This document shows, piece after piece, positions 18,510 through 26,879 of a DNA stretch of 64,000 nt. Source of the DNA: Ardenticatena maritima (lineage in GTDB: Bacteria; Chloroflexota; Anaerolineae; Ardenticatenales; Ardenticatenaceae); contig NZ_LGKN01000003.1 of assembly GCF_001306175.1 (NCBI RefSeq), forward strand, positions 62,001 to 126,000. Direction: 5' to 3'. The translations under genes were made by a program, and so were the position numbers. The stretch's first letter is position 1; every line of letters begins with the position of its first letter. Under the pieces are notes generated by a model. The model did no database searches. It was not told the DNA's origin and was given only the letters and a program-made list of their open reading frames with translations.

Positions 18510-18905
18510 TTAGGGTTTCTTCATCAAACCGGGGTTCGCATTTCCATTTTTCAGCAGCTGATCGAGATAGTTGACCAGTTGGTATTTGGACACGATGGTC
18601 TGGATACCGGCTTGGCGGGCGGCTTCTTCCAGTGCATCGGTTGGAAGGGCTGTGATGAGAATGAAGCGGCTCTTGGGCGCGTGCGGCGTAAGTTGTCGCA
18701 CGACATCCAAACCATTTGCCTGTGGCATATGTAAGTCAACCAAAATGTGGGTCGGTGTTGGGTATGCCTTAAGCATAGCCAGAGCGCCTTCTGGTGTGAG
18801 CGCACTGCGCACGCGCACCGTAGGGTGTATCGTGCGTACCCAACGTTCAATCATGGCGATGAAAACGGGGTCGTCGTCAAGAATGAAGATGTCCTTGTCT
18901 CCCAT
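18510..18905 (-). CDS. Single-domain response regulator
   Basis: A 131-aa receiver domain only. It has the acidic cluster DDDP near residue 10, the phospho-acceptor D57 in ILVDLHMP, the T/S position in ILITALP and the lysine in IVSKYQL. There is no output domain. The start at 18905 was preferred because GTGGAGC lies seven bases upstream; an ATG five codons earlier has nothing. It lies 10 bases before the HD-GYP gene and probably passes signal to it, since that protein's own receiver-like domain lacks the aspartate. The cognate kinase could be the one encoded at 19654-22419. Confidence 0.85.
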   Translation of the reverse strand: MGDKDIFILDDDPVFIAMIERWVRTIHPTVRVRSALTPEGALAMLKAYPTPTHILVDLHMPQANGLDVVRQLTPHAPKSRFILITALPTDALEEAARQAGIQTIVSKYQLVNYLDQLLKNGNANPGLMKKP

Positions 18906-18923
18906 TTTGATGCTCCACATGCG

Positions 18924-18952
18924 GTTGAACCGATTTTGTCGTCTGGTTCAAC
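18924..18952. promoter_or_regulatory. Inverted repeat upstream of the response regulator gene
   Basis: GTTGAACC (18924-18931) and its exact reverse complement GGTTCAAC (18945-18952) lie just ahead of the response regulator gene. They could form an operator or part of a promoter. The remaining gap to the next gene (18953-19027) shows nothing clear. Confidence 0.3.
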
Positions 18953-19027
18953 TGTAGCAGGCGGAGGGAGACATGTGTAGGGGGAGAACTGGTCAGGTGA
19001 TGTGGGGAAACCTTGACACGTGGTGAA

Positions 19028-19657
19028 TCAATCGAGGGAAATCAATCCTTCTTGAATGGCGAATTTTACGAGACCGGGGATATCGTGGATATCAAGTTTA
19101 TCCATGATACGGCTGCGGTAGGTTTCCACTGTTTTTGGGGAAAGGTGTAGTTCTTCGGCAATCTCCGCACTGCTCATGCCCCGAACAACACGCACCAGCA
19201 CTTGGCGCTCGCGCTCGCTGAGGCGTTCCAGCGGCGAGGGTTCATCTTGTTCAAGCAGAACGTCGGCAAGTGTGGGGCTGATGTAGCGGCGTTTTTGGTG
19301 CGCGGCGCGCACGGCTTCGATCAAGTCTGCGCCTGCGGACTCTTTGAGCACGTAGGCGGAAACGCCCAAGGCAAAGGCACGGCGTACATGCTGGCGGGAA
19401 CGATGCATGGTCAGAAGGACAACCGCTGTTTGGGGAGCAAGGGTGCGGAGATGCTCAACTACTTCAAACCCGTCAATGTCGGGCAACGCCAGGTCAATGA
19501 TGGCGACGTCAGGTTGCGTACGTTGCACCAGGTCAAGCGTTTGGTGTCCCGTGCTGGCTTCGCCGACAATCTCCATATCGGTGCGTGTTGAGAGAAGCGC
19601 CGCAAGCCCTTCGCGCACAATCGCATGGTCGTCTGTAATGGTGATGCGAATGCTCAT
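19028..19657 (-). CDS. NarL/LuxR-family response regulator
   Basis: A 209-aa two-domain regulator. The receiver domain has DD at residues 9-10, phospho-acceptor D55 in IIDLALPD, and the switch lysine in VLKES. A LuxR-type helix-turn-helix covers about 145-195 (LSERERQVLVRVV, then SSAEIAEELHLSPKTVETYRSRI). It should bind DNA when phosphorylated. Start 19657 overlaps the stop of the histidine kinase gene by four bases (ATGA), and GGAG lies eight bases upstream. Kinase and regulator thus form a coupled two-component pair. A longer frame upstream is only antisense-like sequence inside the kinase gene. Confidence 0.92.
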   Translation of the reverse strand: MSIRITITDDHAIVREGLAALLSTRTDMEIVGEASTGHQTLDLVQRTQPDVAIIDLALPDIDGFEVVEHLRTLAPQTAVVLLTMHRSRQHVRRAFALGVSAYVLKESAGADLIEAVRAAHQKRRYISPTLADVLLEQDEPSPLERLSERERQVLVRVVRGMSSAEIAEELHLSPKTVETYRSRIMDKLDIHDIPGLVKFAIQEGLISLD

Positions 19658-22419
19658 GATGTTGCTCCGAATGGAATGACCGCGCGGACGAGTGTTCCGC
19701 GGTTTGGCGCTGAAGAGATACTGACGTACCCGCCCAATGCCATAGCGCGATTTTGCATTCCTGTCAATCCAAGGCGCTCGGGGGCGACGTCTTCGGGTAC
19801 AAAGCCGCGCCCATTGTCGCGGATGGAGAGCACGAATTGGCGATCTTTGGCGTCCCACAGGAGTGAGAGTGTGATGAGGGTAGCGTCGGCGTGGCGTACA
19901 GCGTTGTTGAGGGCTTCTTGGGCGATGCGGTAGAGCGCTATCTGGATGCTGAGCGGGATGTTGTCAGGCAGGTCGCTGACCGAGCAGGTGATGGGGATAC
20001 CGGTGCGCGTTTCGGTTGTGGTGGCAAGCCATTTGAGCGTGTGGGCTAAACCAAATTCAGCCAGCATGGGGGGTTGAAGCAGTGCCATGATGTTGCGTAG
20101 CGCGTTGGCAAGGGTGTTCAGTTGGTGTTGCAGGGTTTCGACATACGCATGAACCTGTTCCTGGTCTTTCGTCTCAAGGGCGTGGCGCAGCAAGTTGAGT
20201 GTAATACTCAGCGCCGCCAGATGCTGACCGGATTCATCATGCAAGGCTTGGGCAATCGTCTGGCGCTCGCGTTCTTCCACTTCGGCAAGGGTGCGTGCCA
20301 GGGTTTGCAGGGCGTCTTGCTGTTGCAGGACGGAATAAAAGAGGCGGTTGTTTTCAAGCGTGTTCGCAATTTGTTGAACAATCCCTTGCAGGTGTTGCAG
20401 GTCTTTGTTGACATAAATAGGAGCGTGCGCATAGCACACAAGTGCGCCGAGCAGGCCTGTGGTACTCGCAAAGGGAACGGCAATGACCTGGCCGCGCTCG
20501 GTTTCTTCCATGATGGCGGGTGAGACGTACACAACGGGTTGTTGATTGAGCAGTGTTTCGAGTGCAATTTGGCGCAAATGCCACTCGATGGGGAGATAGT
20601 TTTCATCCTGAGGGATGTTGTAGTGGATGCTCACATGGGGCGATGATTCATCAGGTGTTTCGTAGATGAGAATGCCGATATCGAACGTTATGCTCCGGCT
20701 GAGTTCTTCGAGAAGATAGGTGGGCAGTTCTTCTAGTGTGTAGAGGGGGTGGGCGTAAGCGGCAATGGCGTGAATGGTATGGAGTTCTTGCAATTGTTCC
20801 GAGATGTGTTCCAGCAGGCGGTTTTTGTACAAGATGAGGGCGCACAGGTTGGCAACGAGTTGCGCGCGTTCAATATCGCGTTCGTTGAATGTGCGTGGTG
20901 TGTGATACGAAATAATCATGGCGCCAAGCGGCTCATCGTCCATGCCGATGAGTGGGAGCGCAAGCACCGATTGTGTTTCAAAAAGCGCCGCAATTTCAGG
21001 GGCAACGTACGGGCTTGCGTGGACATTTTCGATGGCAAGCGGGCGCCCTTCTTCAAGGACGCTTTGCGTGATAGTGCGCTTGTCGGTGGAGGGATGGATC
21101 TCGGTGTAGGTGTTGCGGTATTCACCATAGGCGGCTGTGGGAATAGGTTTGTTGTTCGCGGTATCCCACAGCGTGATATAGCACCCGTCGGCGTCGAACA
21201 AAGCGCCCAGATGGTCGGCGAGGAATTGAAGCAGGGTTTGCGAATCGTATTCCCGTAGCGCGTATTGCAGCAGCGTCGCAACCGCTTCGAGGAATGTGCG
21301 CTCGCTCTGTTCGGCGGTGATGGCGTCTTCGTAGGCTTGGATTTGTTCTTGGAGTTGGGACGCCATGCTGTTGAATGTCGTGGCGAGGGCGTCGAATTCG
21401 TTGGTTCCCAGTGGGGTGGAAGCGCGGGCGGAGAGGTTGCCTTTCGCCAGTTCTTGCGCTGTTTGATGCAGGTGTTCCAATGGCATGGTGATCCATGTGT
21501 GAATGCTGCTCCAAAGGGTCGTGAGCATCACCAGCAAAACCAACAGCGTGATCATGCTCACGATGGCTACCGTTCCGTGCACGCTTTGCAAGGCTTCTTC
21601 GCGTGGAAAAGCGAAGAGCAATGAGGCTTCGGCGTCAAGCGGAATGCGTGTCACCAGATAGGGGGTGGTCTCGTCTGCGGGGCGGGTGAGTACACTCGCC
21701 CATGTTGCTTCTTCCGCAGGGGTAAAGCGGCGCTCTGCGGCATCGAAGTGCATGAGTTGCGTGGGTGTGTGGAACAGGATACTGGTCGTTGGTGGAATGC
21801 CGTCGAATGGGAGCAGGGCGGCAAGGGGCGCGCCCAGCCCGATAACCCAGCGAATGCGCTGTTCTTCATCGCGTACCGCCCGCCCAAAAACAAGCACCTC
21901 TTCGCCTGTAATGCGGCTTGTTTGAATGTCTCCCACACGCATGGTCTCACTGGCGACCGCCCGTTGAAACCAGACTTGATCGGCGGCGTTGATGGTGGTT
22001 TGTTGCGGCGATGCCAGCGTGCAGAGCAGGCGGCCATCGGGGGCAAAGAGTGCGAGATTGTGGAAGGTGGAAGCATTCGCGAGGAGAGAGTCCAACAGTG
22101 GGCGTAGCGCGTCGCAATCACCATTTTCGCGCACTGCAAAATCGGCGGCGGTGGCGGTCAGCCAATCGGCAGTGGTGGTCAGTGCGTGGAATGTTTGCGC
22201 AACGTGCCACACACTTTTTTCTTGACGCAAAAGCGCCGCTTGCGTGGCTTGCCGTTCCAAAAACGTGTTCAGAATAAGCGTGCTGAGCCCCCAGGGAAGG
22301 ATCAGCCAGATGGAAAGCAACGCCAGCCGCCGTTTCAGGGAACCGGGCGGCAATGCCTGCGTGAATGCCTTGCGCACATGTGCGGCGATTGTTTGTGGGC
22401 GGGCGAAACCTGGTTGCAT
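19654..22419 (-). CDS. Membrane sensor histidine kinase (dCache-HAMP-GAF-HisKA_3)
   Basis: A 921-aa NarX-like kinase. A first membrane helix at about 32-52 and a second near 300 flank an extracytoplasmic sensor domain of the Cache type (ATAADFAVRENGDCD, IGLGAPLAALLPFDG). A HAMP domain follows (about 310-365), then two GAF domains (about 390-690). The HisKA_3 dimerisation helix has its phospho-histidine near residue 727 in ALHDESGQHLAAL, and the ATPase domain has NNAVRHA, DNGRGF and GLTGMQNRA. It signals to the overlapping LuxR-type regulator. The start at 22419 lies two bases after the preceding stop and has no strong ribosome site, so reinitiation is likely. The open frame runs on upstream, but only inside the previous gene. 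Confidence 0.9.
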   Translation of the reverse strand: MQPGFARPQTIAAHVRKAFTQALPPGSLKRRLALLSIWLILPWGLSTLILNTFLERQATQAALLRQEKSVWHVAQTFHALTTTADWLTATAADFAVRENGDCDALRPLLDSLLANASTFHNLALFAPDGRLLCTLASPQQTTINAADQVWFQRAVASETMRVGDIQTSRITGEEVLVFGRAVRDEEQRIRWVIGLGAPLAALLPFDGIPPTTSILFHTPTQLMHFDAAERRFTPAEEATWASVLTRPADETTPYLVTRIPLDAEASLLFAFPREEALQSVHGTVAIVSMITLLVLLVMLTTLWSSIHTWITMPLEHLHQTAQELAKGNLSARASTPLGTNEFDALATTFNSMASQLQEQIQAYEDAITAEQSERTFLEAVATLLQYALREYDSQTLLQFLADHLGALFDADGCYITLWDTANNKPIPTAAYGEYRNTYTEIHPSTDKRTITQSVLEEGRPLAIENVHASPYVAPEIAALFETQSVLALPLIGMDDEPLGAMIISYHTPRTFNERDIERAQLVANLCALILYKNRLLEHISEQLQELHTIHAIAAYAHPLYTLEELPTYLLEELSRSITFDIGILIYETPDESSPHVSIHYNIPQDENYLPIEWHLRQIALETLLNQQPVVYVSPAIMEETERGQVIAVPFASTTGLLGALVCYAHAPIYVNKDLQHLQGIVQQIANTLENNRLFYSVLQQQDALQTLARTLAEVEERERQTIAQALHDESGQHLAALSITLNLLRHALETKDQEQVHAYVETLQHQLNTLANALRNIMALLQPPMLAEFGLAHTLKWLATTTETRTGIPITCSVSDLPDNIPLSIQIALYRIAQEALNNAVRHADATLITLSLLWDAKDRQFVLSIRDNGRGFVPEDVAPERLGLTGMQNRAMALGGYVSISSAPNRGTLVRAVIPFGATS

Positions 22420-22421
22420 GG

Positions 22422-23285
22422 TTAGTTGCGCTCTGCTGCTTGTACACGTTTCCAGGCGCGACGGGCGGCGGGAACGTAGCGCACGTGTGGCGGCATGAAC
22501 GGCGTGGCGCGGCGAACCGTCGCGACAAACAGACGGAATGCCCGTTCGCGCTGTGGCGACCAGGGCAAGCCAAAGGCGTCGCGCAGGTGTTTCGGCAAGG
22601 TGGCGGCGGCGACCAGGCGATTGAGGGGGGCGATGAGCCGCAACCACCAGGTGCCGCCTTGCAACGCTTGGGCAATCTCGCGGGCGGCGGGCGTCACGTG
22701 CAGGGTTGCGCCGTAGAGCATTCCATGCATGTACTGCTCGAAATCGCTGAGTGTGGCGGGAATAGCGTCGGGAGAGAGCCCAAAGAGCATGCCGACCAAT
22801 TTCCCCTCGTCGTAGGCTTGTTCCCATGTGCGGCGCGGCAGGTCGGGCAGGAAGAGGCGATAGGCGAGCATGGCTGAATCAACCAACGTGGCGTACACCC
22901 ACAGCAACAAATCATCGTCGGTGGCGACAAAAGCGCGTTCTTCCATGCCGATGAATGCGCGCCCTTGCACACGGGCGTGAATCGCAAAAGCGCGGCGTGC
23001 GGCGCGCAGGGCTTCGTCGGGTGTGCCGAAGACAATGGCGTGCACGGTGTGGAACGTGCGAATGGCGCGCCCAAACGGGTCCTGGCGGAAGCGGCTATGA
23101 TGCGCTACCCCCTCGGCAACCGCGGGATGCGCAATTTGCAGCAGAAGCGCCCGCATGCCGCTCAGGTAGATGACGTTTTCGCGGTTGATATGCCACGTGA
23201 TGCTTTCGGGCCCGAAAAATCCGCGCACGGGATGGGCACGCTGAACAACGGTTTGGAGTCGATTTTCAAAAACGGCTTGTTTCAT
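22422..23285 (-). CDS. DUF2236 / MpaB-family oxygenase-like protein
   Basis: A 287-aa protein of the DUF2236 family, related to fungal MpaB and to the latex-clearing oxygenase Lcp. It has the typical N-terminal block with heme-ligand-type histidines: MRALLLQIAHPAVAEGVAHHSRF, then RAIRTFHTVHAIVFG. LLWVYATLVDSAMLAY and a later KLVGMLFGL follow the family. Members are heme-b oxygenases or unknown. No export signal is present. The gene ends two bases before the histidine kinase start, an unusual partnership that suggests shared expression. The real substrate is unknown. Confidence 0.82.
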   Translation of the reverse strand: MKQAVFENRLQTVVQRAHPVRGFFGPESITWHINRENVIYLSGMRALLLQIAHPAVAEGVAHHSRFRQDPFGRAIRTFHTVHAIVFGTPDEALRAARRAFAIHARVQGRAFIGMEERAFVATDDDLLLWVYATLVDSAMLAYRLFLPDLPRRTWEQAYDEGKLVGMLFGLSPDAIPATLSDFEQYMHGMLYGATLHVTPAAREIAQALQGGTWWLRLIAPLNRLVAAATLPKHLRDAFGLPWSPQRERAFRLFVATVRRATPFMPPHVRYVPAARRAWKRVQAAERN

Positions 23286-23329
23286 GGGACGAAAGACCTG
23301 TTTGTGTACAACGTGTTGAGACTATTGTA

Positions 23330-23377
23330 CCGCAAAAAGTGGGTTGCAGAAAAGTGGGTTTGTACCAACTTTTGCGG
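23330..23377. promoter_or_regulatory. Inverted repeat upstream of the DUF2236 gene
   Basis: CCGCAAAAAGT (23330-23340) and ACTTTTGCGG (23368-23377) are inverted copies differing by one base, and AAAGTGGGTT occurs twice between them. They lie in the promoter region of the DUF2236-kinase-regulator unit and could be a binding site. Confidence 0.3.
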
Positions 23378-23403
23378 AAAATTATTCAAACCGCACCTTG
23401 ATA

Positions 23404-23438
23404 ACAAAAGTGCGACGCATGTCTGATGCGTCGCACCT
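23404..23438 (-). terminator. Intrinsic terminator of the Liv-ligase operon
   Basis: An 11-bp perfect stem (23410-23420 with 23426-23436) with a 5-nt loop is followed on the minus strand by TTTTGTT. It closes the long operon whose last gene ends at 23472. Confidence 0.85.
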
Positions 23439-23471
23439 GCAAGATGGCGTCTGTTGCAATGGGGGCGGTGC

Positions 23472-24716
23472 TTATTCCCACGTGCGCTCGTCCACCAGCA
23501 GCGGGCTTTCCTCGTGCAGTGTCCCGTGGGGCACGACGACCACGTCGGCACGCAGTTTGAGCGTTTCGCGCAGGGTGGCGGCGATGGCGTCTGTGTCGAG
23601 TGTGGCGTTGGGGTGCGGTTCGACGCGCACGGTGAGCGTGTCGCGGTGTTCGGCGCGGCTGATGACCGCCTGGAAGCGGGCGACGGGAAAGCCTTCTAGC
23701 GCGCGCGCAATTTGGCGTGGGCGCACAAACATGCCGCGTACTTTGACCGCTTCGCCGACGCGCCCCAAAAACCCCACTAGGCGCGGCGTGGTGCGTCCAC
23801 ATGTGCAGGGTTCGGTGTGGAAAGCGGAAAGGTCGCCCGTGGCAAACCGCACCAGTGGATAGGCGGTGTCGGCGCGGGTGACAACCACTTCGCCTTTTTC
23901 GCCGGCTGGCAGCGGTTGCCCACTCTCGGGGTCAACAATCTCGACGACGATGTCGGGGGCGATGTGCCAGCCATCTTGCGCCTCGCATTCGTAGCCAATC
24001 GCGCCGACGTCGGCGGTGCCGTAGCCCTGGAAGGTGGCAACGCCTTGTTCCGCCAGCCAGGCGCGCAGAGACGGGGGCAGAGGGGCGGCGCTCACGTAGG
24101 CGCGGCGAAGCCCCGTTGTGATACCGCGCTCGGCGGCTTTTTCGAGCAGAATTTTGAGGAAGTCGGGTGTGCCCACGTAGCCGACGGCTTGGGTCTGCGC
24201 CAGCACGTCAAGTTGCCATTCCGTGTTGCCGGGACCTGTGGGCACGACCACACAGCCCAGCGCGCGCAGTGCACTGTCGAACATGGCGCCCGCGGGGGTG
24301 AAGTGGTAGGCAAACGTGTTGATGACGATATCGCCCCGCCGAAATCCCGCCGCCCAGAATGCAGCCGCCCAGCGCCAGTAGTCGGGACGGTCGCCTTCGG
24401 GGTCGAGGATAGGTCCGGGGGACATGTAGATGCGCTTCAACTGTTCGACGGGCACGGCGAGCATGCCCCCAAAAGGCGGATTGGCGGCTTGCAGGGCGGG
24501 CAGGTTGTCTTTGTCGAGCAGGGGAATGGCGGCAAGGTCGGCGACGCCGTGGATATCCTCGGCGCGCAGCCCCGCGGCGGCGAGGCGCTGTTGCACTTCG
24601 GGCACATGCGCGGCGGCGTAGGTGATGGTGCGGCGTACCAGGTCATCCTGGTAGGCGGACCATTGCTCCGGGGGCATGGCTTCAAAGCGGGGCAGGTAGA
24701 AACGCGATTCGGACAT
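23472..24716 (-). CDS. Phenylacetate-CoA ligase-like (PaaK family) AMP-forming ligase
   Basis: A 414-aa adenylate-forming enzyme in the PaaK branch. It begins with the family helix RFEAMPPEQWSAYQDD, has the P-loop-like stretch YMSPGPILDPEG (less Ser/Thr-rich than usual), FQGYGTADVGAIGYEC for the A5 region, RFATGDLSAF with the conserved Asp, and the C-terminal hinge and lid GRVGEAVKVRGMFVRP. It activates an aryl or other carboxylic acid to its CoA thioester using ATP. It is last in the transporter operon, 33 bases after livF, so its substrate is probably what the transporter brings in. PaaK itself is about 430 aa, so the length is normal. Confidence 0.85.
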   Translation of the reverse strand: MSESRFYLPRFEAMPPEQWSAYQDDLVRRTITYAAAHVPEVQQRLAAAGLRAEDIHGVADLAAIPLLDKDNLPALQAANPPFGGMLAVPVEQLKRIYMSPGPILDPEGDRPDYWRWAAAFWAAGFRRGDIVINTFAYHFTPAGAMFDSALRALGCVVVPTGPGNTEWQLDVLAQTQAVGYVGTPDFLKILLEKAAERGITTGLRRAYVSAAPLPPSLRAWLAEQGVATFQGYGTADVGAIGYECEAQDGWHIAPDIVVEIVDPESGQPLPAGEKGEVVVTRADTAYPLVRFATGDLSAFHTEPCTCGRTTPRLVGFLGRVGEAVKVRGMFVRPRQIARALEGFPVARFQAVISRAEHRDTLTVRVEPHPNATLDTDAIAATLRETLKLRADVVVVPHGTLHEESPLLVDERTWE

Positions 24717-24748
24717 AGCGACTGCTCCCTTGTGTGTTGCGAACGGTC

Positions 24749-25549
24749 TTATTGCAACCAGCGTTTACGGCGCTTGTAGTGTTTCACATTGCGGTACGAC
24801 TTGCGCTCGCCGACGGCTGTCAGTCCCAGATAAAACTCCTTCACGTCGGCGTTGTTCTTCAATTCTTCCGGCGTGCCTTCCAGCACGATGCGCCCATTTT
24901 CCATGATGTAGCCGTAATGGGCGACGTTGAGCGCCAGCCGGGCGTTTTGTTCCACCAGCAGAATGGTGGTGCCTTCTTCGCGGTTGATGCGCACGATAAT
25001 CTCAAAAATTTCTTTCACCAGCAAAGGCGCTAGCCCCAGCGAGGGTTCGTCCAGCAGCATGAGTTTGGGGCGCGCCATGAGCGCCCGCCCAATGGCGAGC
25101 ATTTGCTGTTCACCGCCGCTCAGATAACCCGCGGTTTGGTGGCGGCGTTCGCGCAGGCGGGGGAAGTAGGTGTACACACGTTCCATGTCGGGGCGAATGT
25201 TTTGGCGGTCGCGGCGTGTGTACGCGCCGGCCAGCAAGTTTTCTTCCACCGTCAGGTGTTCAAACACGCGCCGCCCTTCCATGACCTGGAAAATGCCACG
25301 GCGGACAATCTCCTCGGCGGGCAGGTGGTGGATGGGTTCACCCTCGAACAGGATGGAGCCGTCGGTGACCTCGCCGTCGTCGGGTTTGAGCAACCCCGAA
25401 ATGGCTTTGAGCGTGGTGGTTTTGCCCGCCCCGTTCGCGCCCAGCAAAGCGACAATTTGTCCTTGCTCCACCTGCAAGGAGAGCCCTTTGAGCACCAAAA
25501 TCACGTCATTGTACACGACTTCGATGTTGTTGAGTTCCAGAAACGCCAT
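24749..25549 (-). CDS. livF: Liv-type ABC transporter ATP-binding protein (LivF)
   Basis: A 266-aa ABC ATPase. Walker A is GANGAGKTT, the signature is YLSGGEQQM, and Walker B is LMLLDEPSLGLAP with the catalytic Glu. The final His-switch position is replaced by Gln in LLVEQNAR, which is normal for LivF. The C-terminus carries an extra basic tail (YKRRKRWLQ) of about 25 residues. It pairs with LivG at 30823-31635. The start at 25549 has GGGAGC five bases upstream; the frame is open 13 codons further but without a site. It acts at the inner face of the membrane, powering LivHM. Confidence 0.93.
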   Translation of the reverse strand: MAFLELNNIEVVYNDVILVLKGLSLQVEQGQIVALLGANGAGKTTTLKAISGLLKPDDGEVTDGSILFEGEPIHHLPAEEIVRRGIFQVMEGRRVFEHLTVEENLLAGAYTRRDRQNIRPDMERVYTYFPRLRERRHQTAGYLSGGEQQMLAIGRALMARPKLMLLDEPSLGLAPLLVKEIFEIIVRINREEGTTILLVEQNARLALNVAHYGYIMENGRIVLEGTPEELKNNADVKEFYLGLTAVGERKSYRNVKHYKRRKRWLQ

Positions 25550-25582
25550 GGCTGCTCCCTGTTGTGCTGCTTGCGTGAAAAA

Positions 25583-25613
25583 CGGCACGGCGGGCGTTCA
25601 CCCCGCCGTGCCG
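25583..25613 (-). terminator. Hairpin between binding-protein and livF genes
   Basis: A 12-bp GC-rich stem (25583-25594 with 25601-25613) and 6-nt loop sit in the 77-base gap. On the minus strand it is followed by GTTTTTCA. It may terminate part of the transcripts, which would leave more mRNA for the binding protein than for the ATPase. Confidence 0.6.
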
Positions 25614-25626
25614 TGGTTGCTTCTGC

Positions 25627-26823
25627 TCACTTCACCGTCAGGAAGTCGGTCAACTGCTCCCAGCGCCCGTTGCGCACGATGAAAAGGCGCATACCTTTCG
25701 AGCCGCGGTGGTCGTCGGATGTGAAGGTAATCGGCACCGTCACGCCGCCGGTGTCGTAGTTCGAGAGTGTTTCGAGGGCGGCTTTGATGTTCTCGCCCGT
25801 CACTTCCTTGCCGTCGGCAACTACCTTGCGGATGCCTTCGGTCATAATCGCCATGGTCCACCAGCCTTGCCCGTAGTGCACGCCTTTGGCTTCCAGCGAT
25901 TCCCCCTTGCTTGCCAGGAAGTCGGCGGGGTCTTTCAAACCGGGCACGTCCACTGTGGGCGGTGTGAAGGGGAACGACCCAATCACGCCTTCGGCGGCGT
26001 CGCCCGCCTGGCTCACCAAAATTTCATCCGAGCACCAGTTCAAGCAAATGAAGGTCACGTCGTCCATGCCCAGCCCGCGCGCGTTCTTGATGGCGAGGGC
26101 GGCGGGGGTGGAAACCGTTTGGAAGACCACATACTTCGCCCCCGAATCCTTGATGCGGCTCAATTCGGCCGTAAAGTCGGGCGCGCCGCGCGGCATTTCG
26201 TAGGCTTCGGCTTCAATACCGATGCTGGCGGCGTACTCTTTCCCGCCCTGCTCCCACGGCGACAATCCGAAGGGGCTGGGGTGGTGCATGAACGCCACCT
26301 TGGGGGCGTCGGCGTTGCCTTTGCTCGCCCAATCTTCCTTGATCCAATCCAGCACGATGAAGAATTGGTGCGAGTAGGATGTGCCCACCAGGAAGTTGTA
26401 GGGCGCTTCGTTGGGGTCGCCCAGCACGTGCGAATAGGACGCCGACATGAAGGGAAGTTTGTCTTCGGCAATCTTCCCGCGCAGGGCTTCGGTGTCGCCC
26501 GTGCCCCAGCCTTGGAACGCCACAACGCCTTCTTGCACGAACTGCGTGTAGAGTTGCTCGGCGCGCGGCACTTCGTAGGCGTAATCTTCCCACACCAGTT
26601 CAATTTCGCGCCCGTCAATGCCGCCGTTGGCGTTCAACCACTCCACATAGCCGCGAATCCCTTCGGCGTAGGGTGTCCCTACGTCGGATGTGGGACCGGA
26701 GAGGTCGAAAATCGCCCCCACCTTGATGGGACCGCCCGCTTCGCCGCCGCCGCCACCGCCGCAGGCTGCCAGCAGGCTCATCAGGGCGACGAGCAGAAGC
26801 ACAACCAGCGCTTTTCGAGACAT
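25627..26823 (-). CDS. Liv-type ABC transporter substrate-binding lipoprotein
   Basis: A 398-aa protein of the periplasmic-binding fold type I (Leu/Ile/Val-BP-like). The N-terminus is a lipoprotein signal: MSRKALVVLLLVALMSLLAAC with lipobox LAAC, then a flexible Gly-rich linker. The mature part starts IKVGAIFDLSGPTSDVGTPYAEG, the usual first strand and ligand loop, and later has WEDYAYEV and TAELSRIKDSGAKYVVFQT. It would catch its ligand outside the membrane and hand it to LivHM. Ligand identity cannot be read; the two CoA ligases in the operon suggest an organic acid rather than an amino acid. AAGGAGGAG lies upstream of the start. Confidence 0.9.
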   Translation of the reverse strand: MSRKALVVLLLVALMSLLAACGGGGGGEAGGPIKVGAIFDLSGPTSDVGTPYAEGIRGYVEWLNANGGIDGREIELVWEDYAYEVPRAEQLYTQFVQEGVVAFQGWGTGDTEALRGKIAEDKLPFMSASYSHVLGDPNEAPYNFLVGTSYSHQFFIVLDWIKEDWASKGNADAPKVAFMHHPSPFGLSPWEQGGKEYAASIGIEAEAYEMPRGAPDFTAELSRIKDSGAKYVVFQTVSTPAALAIKNARGLGMDDVTFICLNWCSDEILVSQAGDAAEGVIGSFPFTPPTVDVPGLKDPADFLASKGESLEAKGVHYGQGWWTMAIMTEGIRKVVADGKEVTGENIKAALETLSNYDTGGVTVPITFTSDDHRGSKGMRLFIVRNGRWEQLTDFLTVK

Positions 26824-26879
26824 ACTTCTCCTCCTTTCATTTGTTGACTCCGAGAGCGCACAGGCGCTCTTGTCCCCCG

